This document shows, one piece after another, positions 53,913-61,386 of a stretch of DNA of 64,000 bases (position 1 is its first letter; each line of letters opens with the position of its first letter). The position numbers and the translations under genes are program-made. The stretch spans positions 186,001-250,000 of the forward strand of contig JAZKIY010000011.1 of assembly GCA_040384665.1 (NCBI GenBank). Reading direction: 5' to 3'. The DNA is from PCRC01 sp040384665. Its GTDB lineage: Bacteria; Pseudomonadota; Gammaproteobacteria; Burkholderiales; Burkholderiaceae_C. Under the pieces are notes generated by a model that saw only the letters and a program-made list of their open reading frames with translations, made no database searches and had not been told where the DNA came from.

Positions 53913-53999
53913 TTGTAACAAGGCCATTTTGCAGCGCCTGCGCCACAGTGGGCGCCGTTCTCGCCCAGGATTGACACACTGTTACAAATGTTGTTATGG
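53913..53999. promoter_or_regulatory. Divergent control region with candidate OmpR boxes
   Basis: TTGTAACA (53913-53920) and its inverse TGTTACAA (53980-53987) flank this region, and TGTTA recurs at 53992, 12 bp after the previous copy. TTGACA (53971-53976) with TTATGG 17 bp later makes a plausible promoter toward the small secreted protein gene. Autoregulation by the OmpR-type regulator is inference. Confidence 0.45.
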
Positions 54000-54087
54000 C
54001 GTGCATGCGCTGGGCCACAATGGTCGTTATCGTCATTTTCATCAAGACTTCGCAGCACCCGCTGCCCGATCGCTTCAAGAGTTCAGG

Positions 54088-54372
54088 ATGCGTTTAAACC
54101 GTTCCCCGTTGTGGACCCTGTTGGCCGTGCTGCTGGCGGCTGCGCCGGTGTGTGCGCAGCAACGGGTGGACCCGAACAACGGCCGCTCGGTCTACGAGCA
54201 GCAGCGCCGCACCGACCTGCGTTCGGCCCTGCGTGGCCAGCAGGGGGACGGCGGTGCACAACCCGCTGGCCCGCAATGGCAGCTCTCGCCCGAAGACCGG
54301 GCCGCGATGCGCCAGCAGATCAGCCGCGAAGGCCAGCGTGGCAACGACCGCCGGGACGACCGCCGCCGCTGA
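54088..54372 (+). CDS. Small secreted basic protein of unknown function
   Basis: A 94-residue exported protein: signal peptide MRLNRSPLWTLLAVLLAAAP ending in VCAQQ, then a polar, arginine- and glutamine-rich mature part of about 70 residues (YEQQRRTDLRSALRGQQGDG, with an ending RGNDRRDDRRR). I recognise no domain; the mature part looks disordered or helical. It is divergent from ompR, may be controlled by it and is followed 80 bp later by a SIMPL-domain gene. Confidence 0.65.
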   Translation: MRLNRSPLWTLLAVLLAAAPVCAQQRVDPNNGRSVYEQQRRTDLRSALRGQQGDGGAQPAGPQWQLSPEDRAAMRQQISREGQRGNDRRDDRRR

Positions 54373-54452
54373 GCCGGTGGTGGCCCACCGCTTCGGGTGG
54401 TGCGCTGCTGCCACAGGCTTCCCTTTTTCCATTCCCCAACGAAAGTAGCACC

Positions 54453-55163
54453 ATGATCCAACGCCATTTGTCTGCCACCGCTTTGGCGGTGTGCTGTGCC
54501 TTTGCCAGCGGCGCCACCTGGGCGCAAGGCGTCACGCCACCACCGCAGAACGTGCTGCAGCTGTCTGCCAGCAGCACGGTGGAGGTGCAGCAGGACCTGC
54601 TGGCCATGTCGCTCACCACCACCCGCGATGGCACCGACGCCAACGCGGTACAGACGCAGCTCAAGGCGGCGCTGGAAACGGCGCTGGCCGAGGCCAAAAA
54701 ATCCGCCCAGCCGGGCCAGCTCGACGTGCGCACGGGCAACTTCGGCCTCTACCCGCGCTATGCCAAAGACGGCAAGCTCAATGGCTGGCAAGGTTCGGTG
54801 GAGCTGGTGCTGGAAGGACGCGACTTTGCCCGCATCACCAGCACCGCCGGCAAGATCCAGACCCTGACGCTGGGCAACGTGAGCTTTGGCCTGAGCCGCG
54901 AGCAGCGCGCCAAGGTCGAGACGGAAGCACAGTCGCAGGCGATCGAGCGCTTCCGCACCAAGGCGGTGGAGTTGGCCAAGGGTTTTGGCTTCAGCGGCTA
55001 CACGCTGCGCGAGGTGTCGGTCAATGCCAACGACCAGGGCTACCAGCAGCCCCGCATGATGGTCAAGGCGATGTCCATGGCCTCGGCCGATTCGGCGGTG
55101 CCGGTGGAAGCCGGCAAGAGCCAGGTGCAGGTCACCGTGTCGGGCTCGGTGCAGCTCAAGTAA
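54453..55163 (+). CDS. SIMPL-domain periplasmic protein (DUF541)
   Basis: A 236-residue secreted protein. Signal peptide to about residue 24 (FASGATWAQ). The SIMPL domain shows LQLSASSTVEVQQDLLAMSL, GNFGLYPRYAKDGKLNGWQG and LGNVSFGLSREQR, ending VQVTVSGSVQLK. SIMPL proteins such as YggE reduce oxidative damage or act in envelope homeostasis; the biochemical role is not settled. A hairpin at 55172-55204 ends the transcript. Confidence 0.9.
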   Translation: MIQRHLSATALAVCCAFASGATWAQGVTPPPQNVLQLSASSTVEVQQDLLAMSLTTTRDGTDANAVQTQLKAALETALAEAKKSAQPGQLDVRTGNFGLYPRYAKDGKLNGWQGSVELVLEGRDFARITSTAGKIQTLTLGNVSFGLSREQRAKVETEAQSQAIERFRTKAVELAKGFGFSGYTLREVSVNANDQGYQQPRMMVKAMSMASADSAVPVEAGKSQVQVTVSGSVQLK

Positions 55164-55171
55164 ACAAAGCA

Positions 55172-55204
55172 AAGCCCTGCACGGTGAAACACCGGGCAGG
55201 GCTT
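55172..55204. terminator. Strong hairpin between convergent SIMPL and BON genes
   Basis: AAGCCCTGC (55172-55180) pairs with GCAGGGCTT (55196-55204), with an inner stem CGGTG/CACCG around AAA. No T-run follows on the plus strand, while the minus strand continues TTGCTTTGTTTAC, so it is probably a terminator for both genes, better on the minus strand. Confidence 0.7.
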
Positions 55205-55276
55205 GGCGGGGACGCCACGCGCCTTCAGCGCACGGCGTCCAAACTTCAGGAACGGGTCACACCCGTTCCGTCAGCC

Positions 55277-55591
55277 TCAAGGACGAACGACAACGTCGTT
55301 GCGAACCGACTTCACGTGCTTGGTGTTGCGGGCAATGGTTTCAGCCTGCGAACGCTCGGCGCCCGACTTGGCAAAACCCGACAGCTGCACGTTGCCGTTC
55401 AGCGTTTCCACGCTGATGGCGGTGGCGGCAACCGTCTTGTCTTCCACGAAACGTGCCTTGATGGACGTCGTGATGGCCGCGTCGTCCACGTAGGCGCCGG
55501 CGGTTTGCTGGTCACGCACAACGGCGCAGCCGACGGACAGGAGGGTGATGCCGGTGAGGGTGGCAAATGCGATAGCGCGGAGGTGTTTCAT
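55277..55591 (-). CDS. BON-domain lipoprotein
   Basis: A 104-residue lipoprotein: lipobox LLSVGC gives Cys22. One BON domain follows (DDAAITTSIKARFVEDKTVA, ISVETLNGNVQLSGFAKSGA, VKSVRNDVVVRP). BON proteins (OsmY-type) bind membranes or outer-membrane complexes and rise under osmotic stress. Its gene converges with the SIMPL gene and lies 94 bp downstream of the YqjK-like gene on the same strand. The leader has GAGAAAACAAC before the ATG. Confidence 0.9.
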   Translation of the reverse strand: MKHLRAIAFATLTGITLLSVGCAVVRDQQTAGAYVDDAAITTSIKARFVEDKTVAATAISVETLNGNVQLSGFAKSGAERSQAETIARNTKHVKSVRNDVVVRP

Positions 55592-55685
55592 GTTGTTTTC
55601 TCGGTTGGGTTGGTTGAATCAGTGCGTTGGTGATGGGGCATTCCGGCGGGTCGCACCACGCCAGCCAGAGTGCATGAAAAAATAA

Positions 55686-56156
55686 TCAAGGCATACCACC
55701 GGTGTCCGGCGTTGCAGGGTTGTGGCGCGGGGTGTCGGCCGACACCTGCGTCAGCATCGACAGCACCAGCGCCGACATGTCGGCTGGCCTGAAAGTCGCT
55801 GCCAGCAACGCACCCGCCGACAACAGCCGCCATGGGCGGGTGACCACCACCGCAGCCCCGAGCAATGCCGCCAGACCCAGCACCTTGAGCGGTTCCTGCC
55901 GCGTGTAGGCGCCGAGCAATGGCATGGCCACTTCGGTCACGGTGCTGGCCGGGTGCCTTTGCCACCAGCGCTGGGCGGTGCGTTTCAGCAGACGCCACCA
56001 CTGGCCGCCGGAGCCAGCTGCACTCGGCCCGTTGGCAGCGGGTTCTTCACCGTGGCTTGGTGGTTCGGCGCGTCCGAGCTGCACCAGCAATGCCTGTCGG
56101 CTTTGCTGCAATCGGCTGCTGGCCGGCAGGGGAAGGATGGTGTCAGGCGTTGCCAT
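55686..56156 (-). CDS. Membrane-associated protein, YqjK-like by position
   Basis: A 156-residue protein. The N-terminal 60 residues are polar, with a coiled, glutamine-rich stretch (SSRLQQSRQALLVQLGRAEP), followed by WWRLLKRTAQRWWQRHPAS and a hydrophobic part (KVLGLAALLGAAVVVTRPWR, LLSAGALLAATF). It overlaps the holin-type gene by 14 bp and follows DUF883 and YqjE-type genes in the order of E. coli yqjD-yqjE-yqjK. Sequence similarity to YqjK is weak, so the assignment rests mainly on position. Function unknown. Confidence 0.6.
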   Translation of the reverse strand: MATPDTILPLPASSRLQQSRQALLVQLGRAEPPSHGEEPAANGPSAAGSGGQWWRLLKRTAQRWWQRHPASTVTEVAMPLLGAYTRQEPLKVLGLAALLGAAVVVTRPWRLLSAGALLAATFRPADMSALVLSMLTQVSADTPRHNPATPDTGGMP

Positions 56157-56538
56157 GGGAAGGGGTTCGGGCCTGGCCCGCGGTTTTGAAGGCTACCAGG
56201 TCGGTCTCCAGCTGGTGGCGGAGTTCGCCAAAGGCGCGTGTCACCAGCGGTCGCCGTGCCAGAGTCCAGGCCACCAAGGCCAGCAGGCCGGTGGCCCCTG
56301 GCACGGCAACCAAGGTCCAATGGAACTGCTGCTGGATGGCGCCGAGCATGACCGCGCCACCTGCCAGTGCCACGAAAACCGCTGCCAGCAGCACCGTCAG
56401 CAACCACGCCACCAGTCGCCCGACCCAGGCGCCGCCCGCGTGGGCGGCCTCGTCGCTCGCCAGCGCGGCATAACCGGCCAGATGGTCGACCACGAGGTCG
56501 GGTCGGTTCATCAACAGCGAAAAGATCGGGTGCAGCAT
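56143..56538 (-). CDS. Phage-holin-family (YqjE-like) membrane protein
   Basis: A 131-residue protein with two adjacent spans (about 40-66 and 74-95: LVAWLLTVLLAAVFVALAGG and HWTLVAVPGATGLLALVAWT) between polar ends, the PF07332/YqjE arrangement. In spite of the family name these proteins are chromosomal and not lysis proteins. It sits between the DUF883 gene (20 bp upstream) and the YqjK-like gene (14-bp overlap). Likely part of an envelope or stationary-phase stress unit. Confidence 0.82.
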   Translation of the reverse strand: MLHPIFSLLMNRPDLVVDHLAGYAALASDEAAHAGGAWVGRLVAWLLTVLLAAVFVALAGGAVMLGAIQQQFHWTLVAVPGATGLLALVAWTLARRPLVTRAFGELRHQLETDLVAFKTAGQARTPSHGNA

Positions 56539-56558
56539 AGGCGGGACGGCGGGGAAGG

Positions 56559-56924
56559 TCAGTTGCGGCTGTTGCGGGTCGCGGCGATCAGCAATGCGGC
56601 GAGGGCGGCACCGGTGGCGGCCGCGATCAACACCGACTTGACCGGTTGCTCGGACACGTATTTGCCAGTGGCGTCAGCATAACGGCCGAGCGACTTCTGG
56701 GCCTGCAGGCGGGTTTCGGTGGCGGTGTCGAGGCCACGGCGCAGCGCCTGCTGGGCACGTTCTGCCATTTCGTCGAGCGCGGGCTTGAAGCTGCTTTGCA
56801 GTTCACGCACTTTGGAGCTGGCCTGGTCGAGCGACTCGTTGGCCAGCGCACGGGTGGACTCAACCGCTTGCTCGGCCGATTGCAGCACGTCGTCAGACAG
56901 TTTGCGGGTGGTGGTGAGGGACAT
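56559..56924 (-). CDS. DUF883 (YqjD/ElaB)-family protein
   Basis: A 121-residue protein: a long helical, coiled-coil-like region (LSDDVLQSAEQAVESTRALA to about residue 90) and a C-terminal span AVKSVLIAAATGAALAALLI with the typical preceding YVSEQPVKS and end RNSRN. YqjD anchors ribosomes to the membrane in stationary phase in E. coli. AAAGGAGTTCACC precedes the ATG. First gene of the DUF883–YqjE–YqjK-like unit. Confidence 0.88.
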   Translation of the reverse strand: MSLTTTRKLSDDVLQSAEQAVESTRALANESLDQASSKVRELQSSFKPALDEMAERAQQALRRGLDTATETRLQAQKSLGRYADATGKYVSEQPVKSVLIAAATGAALAALLIAATRNSRN

Positions 56925-56972
56925 GGTGAACTCCTTTGAGGGTTAAAAAACGGTGAGGTGTTGCGTCTGGGC

Positions 56973-57137
56973 TCAGCGCTTCTTGAACAGATTGACCAGG
57001 AAGCCGCCAATGGCGAGCACCGCAAAAACGAAGAACAGGATTTTGGCAATCTCCACTGCGCCGGAGGCGATGCCGCCAAAACCGAACACCGCTGCGATCA
57101 GCGCGATGACAAAAAAGACAACTGAATAGTGCAACAT
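56973..57137 (-). CDS. DUF1328 small membrane protein (YtjA-like)
   Basis: A 54-residue, two-span protein (HYSVVFFVIALIAAVFGFGG, EIAKILFFVFAVLAIGGFLV) ending NLFKKR, a textbook DUF1328/YtjA sequence. The start is ATG 57137 with GGAACCTCC upstream; a frame to 57191 is only an extension. Function unknown, often found with BON and DUF883 genes and induced by stress. A version of the shared TGTAGGAC motif lies about 130 bp upstream (57269). Confidence 0.9.
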   Translation of the reverse strand: MLHYSVVFFVIALIAAVFGFGGIASGAVEIAKILFFVFAVLAIGGFLVNLFKKR

Positions 57138-57404
57138 GGAGGTTCCTTGCCGACAGGCTGTAGGTTGCGGTATTGCCCTCTGCAACACCATGCTGTGAAG
57201 CTTACGGAGAAGGGAAAGGTGGGTTTATCGGCGTGCGCCGGTGGCCCGTGTGGGCGGCGGGTGGGTCACCGTGTAGGACGGCGCCCACAGTGGTGGCGGG
57301 CATGCTGCAGAAGCCGGTAATTCGTGAATAATCGCCACACCCAGCCACGGGCGCTGGCCGCATGGTGCGGCTGGTATTCACAGGCCCTGAGAGGACACAA
57401 GCCA
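57138..57404. promoter_or_regulatory. Divergent intergenic region with a TGTAGGACG motif
   Basis: No gene is apparent in these 267 bp. The region serves DUF1328 to the left and the NarL-type regulator to the right. CCGTGTAGGACGG (57269-57281) is a partly palindromic variant of the motif at 44951 and 58555. Confidence 0.35.
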
Positions 57405-58040
57405 ATGATCAAAGTCGGAATCGTGGACGACCATGCCATCGTGCGGTCGGGCCTGCGCCAGTTTTTCTCGGAGCAAGTGGACCTGCGGGTGATGGGCGAG
57501 GCGGCCAGTGGCAGCGAGGCGATTGACCTCGTGCGCAACACCGAGCTCGACGTGCTGGTGATGGACCTGTCCATGCCCGGCCAAAGCGGCATTGATGTGC
57601 TGGCCATGCTGCGTGCCAAGGCGCCCGACCTGGCCATCCTGATCTTGAGCGGCTACCCCGAAGAACATTACGCGGTGAACCTGATTCGCCAGGGCGCGAG
57701 CGGTTACCTCAACAAGGAATGCGACCCGATGGAGATCGTCAACGCGATCCGCACCGTGTCGCTCGGCCGCCGCCACCTGACGCCGGCCGTGGCCGAGTTG
57801 CTGGCGCAGCAACTCAACCGCAAGGACGACACCTCGCACCCGCACGAGCAGTTGTCGGAGCGTGAATTCCAGGTGTTCCTGAAGCTGGCCAAAGGCGAGA
57901 CGGCGGGCGACATCGCCAAGACGCTGTCGCTCAGCGTCAAGACCGTGAGCACCTACCGCACCCGGGTGATGGAGAAGATGAACCTCGCCTCCAACAGCGA
58001 CCTGACCTACTACGCGCTGAAGAACAAGCTGATCGACTGA
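57405..58040 (+). CDS. NarL/FixJ-family response regulator
   Basis: A 211-residue regulator. The receiver domain has Asp8/Asp9, phospho-acceptor Asp54 (VMDLSMPGQSGID) and the lysine in GYLNKECDP. A LuxR-type helix-turn-helix follows (LSEREFQVFLKLAKGETAGD, SLSVKTVSTYRTRVMEKMNL). No histidine kinase gene adjoins it. A stand-alone receiver gene converges on it from 58081, so both may receive signals from one distant kinase. Regulates unknown targets, perhaps the stress genes on its left. Confidence 0.92.
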   Translation: MIKVGIVDDHAIVRSGLRQFFSEQVDLRVMGEAASGSEAIDLVRNTELDVLVMDLSMPGQSGIDVLAMLRAKAPDLAILILSGYPEEHYAVNLIRQGASGYLNKECDPMEIVNAIRTVSLGRRHLTPAVAELLAQQLNRKDDTSHPHEQLSEREFQVFLKLAKGETAGDIAKTLSLSVKTVSTYRTRVMEKMNLASNSDLTYYALKNKLID

Positions 58041-58080
58041 CGGTGGACGCGGTGGACGGTGGACCAGTCAGGCCGCTGTT

Positions 58081-58464
58081 TCAGTCGGCCTGCAGCGCCA
58101 GGCAGTAGTCCACCAGCGCTTCGATCTCGTTGGATTTGTCGAACACCGCGTCGGCACCCATCACCAGGCAGCGCTGGCGGATGTCGGCGGTTGCGTAGTT
58201 GCTCAACACCACCACCTTGTGCGACGGGTGGCGGTCGCGGCAGGCGCTGATCACGCCCAGCCCGCTGCCTTGCTTGAGGAACAGGTCAACAATGGCAATG
58301 TCCCATTTGGCGCCGTCGCGCGTCAGCCACGCTTTGGCCTCGATCTCGTTGTCGGCCATGCCCACGGCCTGCACGCCGGCCATTTCTTCCAGGGTCGCAA
58401 TCAGATTCTCCCGAATCGTCGGGTTGTCTTCAACAATGTACGTTCTGAGCGGTCCGCTAGCCAT
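58081..58464 (-). CDS. Stand-alone receiver-domain protein
   Basis: About 127 residues consisting only of a REC domain: acidic pair Glu12/Asp13, phospho-acceptor Asp60 (IAIVDLFLKQGSG) and the conserved lysine in AVFDKSNEIEALVDYC. No output domain. The start is the ATG at 58464 or 58473. Such proteins work as phosphate shuttles, sinks or binding partners. It converges with the NarL-type regulator, is divergent from the lipocalin gene and carries the CTGTAGGACACG motif about 90 bp upstream. Confidence 0.88.
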   Translation of the reverse strand: MASGPLRTYIVEDNPTIRENLIATLEEMAGVQAVGMADNEIEAKAWLTRDGAKWDIAIVDLFLKQGSGLGVISACRDRHPSHKVVVLSNYATADIRQRCLVMGADAVFDKSNEIEALVDYCLALQAD

Positions 58465-58554
58465 GGTCACCATCTGTCGCGTTGTGAGAGTCCGCTGGCC
58501 ACTCCGCCGAATGTGCCATTACGTGGTCCGATGTTGGCACTTTGAAAGACCTGC

Positions 58555-58567
58555 GTCTGTAGGACAC
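58555..58567 (-). promoter_or_regulatory. Shared motif CTGTAGGACACG upstream of the receiver gene
   Basis: GTCTGTAGGACAC (58555-58567, continuing G) reads GTGTCCTACAGAC toward the receiver gene. Eleven to twelve bases are identical to the copy at 44951. It lies between the receiver gene and the divergent lipocalin gene, so it could serve either. Confidence 0.4.
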
Positions 58568-58709
58568 GAACTACACTTTTTTACAGAAGGCGCTGCTGTA
58601 GTCCACCGCTGACAGGGGCTGGCGACCTGGCCTGATCGCCTGGCACGCCTGTTTGCCGCACACTCAACATGAACCTGCTGTTTTTTGCGGCAGTGCACAA
58701 AGGTCCCGC

Positions 58710-59312
58710 ATGCACCCCCACTTCCTTGTTCGTTTTCTGGCGCCGCTGGCCTTGGCCCTGTGTGCTGCCGCCAGTGCCGGCGCACAGACGGTCGGGCCGC
58801 TGCCGGTGGTGCCTGTGCTGGACCTGCAACGCTACAGCGGCGACTGGTACGAAATCGCCCGCCTGCCCAACTGGTTCCAGCGCAACTGCACGGGCCAGGT
58901 GCGGGCACGTTATGGCCCGGCCAACAACGGCCTGGTGCCGGTGCTGAACCAGTGCCGACGCAGCGACGGCACGCTGATTGACGCCAGTGGCGAAGCCCGC
59001 CGTGTGCCCCGCGAGGGCCAGCCCGAGGCCGGCCAGCTGGAGGTGCGTTTCGCCCCGGCCTGGCTCAGCTGGCTGCCCGTCGTCTGGGGCGACTACCAGG
59101 TGCTGGCACTGGACCCCGACTACCGCATCGCACTGGTGGGCGCGCCCGGCCGCGACTACCTGTGGCTGCTCGCGCGCCAACCCACCCTGTCCGAGGCCGA
59201 CATCGCGCTCTGGCTGGACAAAGCCCGCGCGCTCGGTTTTCCGACCGAGCGGGTGGTGCGCACACCGCAATTGCCCGCGGTTGACGTCACCACGTCTGGA
59301 GCCAGCCAATGA
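58710..59312 (+). CDS. Lipocalin (Blc-like) secreted protein
   Basis: A 200-residue exported protein: signal peptide to about residue 26 (AAASAGAQ), no lipobox, so it is soluble rather than a lipoprotein as in E. coli Blc. Lipocalin motifs: YSGDWYEIARLPNWFQ (GxW near the first strand), GDYQVLALDPDYRIALVGAP and DYLWLLARQPTLSEADIALW. It binds lipids or other hydrophobic molecules in the periplasm. It is coupled to the AsmA-family gene by a 4-bp overlap, an informative pairing because AsmA-like proteins are linked to lipid transfer. Confidence 0.9.
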   Translation: MHPHFLVRFLAPLALALCAAASAGAQTVGPLPVVPVLDLQRYSGDWYEIARLPNWFQRNCTGQVRARYGPANNGLVPVLNQCRRSDGTLIDASGEARRVPREGQPEAGQLEVRFAPAWLSWLPVVWGDYQVLALDPDYRIALVGAPGRDYLWLLARQPTLSEADIALWLDKARALGFPTERVVRTPQLPAVDVTTSGASQ

Positions 59313-61255
59313 CCGCCACCACGCAAAGCCGCTGGCGCACCGCTGGTTTGGTGCTGGCCGGCCTGTTGCTGGCGGCGGTGTTGACCGTGGTGTTTTTCCC
59401 CTGGGACATGTTGCGTGGCCCGCTGAACCGCTATGTGAGCGAGACCACCGGGCGCAACTTCGAGATCACCCGCCGGCTGGACGTGCAGCTCGGCTGGACC
59501 ACCCGGGTGGTGGCCGATGGCCTGACCTTCGCCAACCCGGCGTGGGCCAGCGAGCCCTACCTGGTGAAGGCCGAGCAGGCCGAGGTGGACATTGAGCTCT
59601 GGCCGCTGCTGAGCGGGCAAGTGGTGCTGCCCCGCGTGCGCCTGCAACAGCCCGAAATTGGCCTGCAGCTGGAGGCCGACGGCCGCCGCACCTGGGCGCT
59701 GGGCCGCGACACCGCCGACACCGGCACCGTGCCGCGCATCGGCGCGCTGCTGGTGGACCAGGGCCGCTTGCGCTTCACCGGGCTGGACACCGACATCGCG
59801 ACCGAGTTCGCCATCGATGAACAAGCCAATGCCGTGCCGGGCTTGCCGCTCAGCTTCAAGGCCACCGGCCGCTGGAAAAAAGAACCCTTCACCGCCGAAG
59901 GCCGCACCAGCGGCGTGCTGGCGCTGACGCAGGCGGGCAGCCCACCGCCGTTCGCCTTGCAGATCGACGCCCGGGCGGGCGCCACCCGCTTCAAAGCCAA
60001 CGGCACCGTGGCCAACCTGGCCGCGCTGGACGGGGCCGACGCCGCTGTCGAGCTGCAGGGCCGCAGCCTGGCGGACCTCTACAAATTCATTGGCGTGGTG
60101 CTGCCGGGCACGCCACGTTATGCGGTCAAGGGGCAGCTGAAGAAAAACGGCAAGGTCTGGGCGGTGGACGGCATCCACGGCAAGCTCGGCCAGTCGGACC
60201 TGAACGGGGCGTTGAAATTTGACGCGGCGCCGGCGTTGCCGGTCTTGTCGGGCCAGCTGCAATCGGCCTCGCTCGATTTCAAGGACCTGGGGCCGATCAT
60301 CGGTTTGTCGGACACCTCCGGTAACAGCGCCACCGCAGCGGCCACGCCGGCCAGCGGCCGCCCCGGCAAGGTGCTGCCCAACACGGCGCTGGACTTTGCC
60401 CGGCTCAAGACCATGGACGCCGACGTCCGCTACACCGCCACCCGCATCCGCAACCTGAAGACCCTGCCGCTCACCAGCCTGACTGTGCATGTGGCCCTGA
60501 GTGGCGGCAAGCTGGCGCTGGACGGGCTGGACATCGGCCTGGCCGGTGGCCGGGTGCAGGGGCAGGTGGGCATTGACGCCAACAGCCTGCCCACGCCGGT
60601 GTCGGCCAAACTGTCGGCCAGTGGCCTGCAGCTGAACCAGCTGTTCCCCGAGGTGGCGCTGACCAAAAGCGGCTTTGGCAAGTTCACCGGGCAGGTGGAC
60701 CTGAGCGGCCAGGGCAACTCGGCCGCGCAAATCCTCGGCTCGGCCTCCGGCAACATGGCGATGCTGATGGGCCGGGGCGAGATCAGCAACATCCTGCTGG
60801 AGTTTCTGGGGCTGGACGGCGGCGAGATCGTCAAGTTCTTTGTCTCGGGTGACCGCACGGTGCGCCTGCGCTGCGCCGCCGCCGCCTTCGACGTGCAAAA
60901 AGGCCTGATGACCAGCCGCACCATCGTGCTGGACACCAGCGACACCGTCATCACCGGCAGCGGGCAGATCAGCCTGGCCAACGAAACACTGGACCTGCTG
61001 CTGTTGCCGTCGCCCAAAGACCGCAGCATTTTGAGCTTCCGCTCGCCGATCAAGGTGGGGGGCACGTTTGCCGCGCCCACCGGTGGGCCGCAGGCCGGTG
61101 CGCTCGCCTTGCGGGCTGGCGCGGCGCTGGCGCTGGGCGCCATCAACCCGCTGCTGGCGCTGGCCGCCACCTTCGAGCCGGGCCCCGGTGAAGACAGCAA
61201 CTGCGTGCAGGTGCTGGCCAAGGCCGGCACGCCGCTGGTGCGCCCACGCCGCTGA
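59309..61255 (+). CDS. AsmA-family membrane-anchored periplasmic protein
   Basis: A 648-residue protein: one N-terminal anchor (AGLVLAGLLLAAVLTVVFFP) and a large periplasmic part. The N-terminal AsmA region (LNRYVSETTGRNFEITRRLD, VELWPLL-like DIELWPLLSGQVVLPRVRLQ) and the C-terminal AsmA_2-type region (NTALDFARLKTMDADVRYTA, SLPTPVSAKLSASG) are typical of AsmA/YhdP/TamB-like proteins, now seen as bridges that move phospholipids to the outer membrane. It overlaps the lipocalin gene by 4 bp. A repeat copy lies shortly after its stop. Confidence 0.9.
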   Translation: MTATTQSRWRTAGLVLAGLLLAAVLTVVFFPWDMLRGPLNRYVSETTGRNFEITRRLDVQLGWTTRVVADGLTFANPAWASEPYLVKAEQAEVDIELWPLLSGQVVLPRVRLQQPEIGLQLEADGRRTWALGRDTADTGTVPRIGALLVDQGRLRFTGLDTDIATEFAIDEQANAVPGLPLSFKATGRWKKEPFTAEGRTSGVLALTQAGSPPPFALQIDARAGATRFKANGTVANLAALDGADAAVELQGRSLADLYKFIGVVLPGTPRYAVKGQLKKNGKVWAVDGIHGKLGQSDLNGALKFDAAPALPVLSGQLQSASLDFKDLGPIIGLSDTSGNSATAAATPASGRPGKVLPNTALDFARLKTMDADVRYTATRIRNLKTLPLTSLTVHVALSGGKLALDGLDIGLAGGRVQGQVGIDANSLPTPVSAKLSASGLQLNQLFPEVALTKSGFGKFTGQVDLSGQGNSAAQILGSASGNMAMLMGRGEISNILLEFLGLDGGEIVKFFVSGDRTVRLRCAAAAFDVQKGLMTSRTIVLDTSDTVITGSGQISLANETLDLLLLPSPKDRSILSFRSPIKVGGTFAAPTGGPQAGALALRAGAALALGAINPLLALAATFEPGPGEDSNCVQVLAKAGTPLVRPRR

Positions 61256-61299
61256 AACGGCCTTTGAAGCCGCTGTGGGGGCGGTTGGAAAGCATTTGG

Positions 61300-61372
61300 G
61301 CTGATTTTTAAGCCAAACCGGCCTCAAGCCTTAGTGAAATCTCGCGGTTTAGCTATTGATTCGATAGCAAAT
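61300..61372 (+). repeat. Dispersed repeat, copy E
   Basis: GGCCTCAAGCCTTAGTGAAA, then TAGCTATTGATTCGATAGCA, with the palindromic end GCTATTGATTCGATAGC at 61352-61368. It stands between the convergent AsmA and cytochrome genes, where the hairpin could end both transcripts. Confidence 0.82.
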
Positions 61373-61386
61373 GCAGGCGGCCCATG

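Noticed and set aside
56143..56538. Phage holin suggesting a prophage
   Set aside because: Two-span YqjE-type chromosomal family; no lysis, structural or integrase genes nearby.
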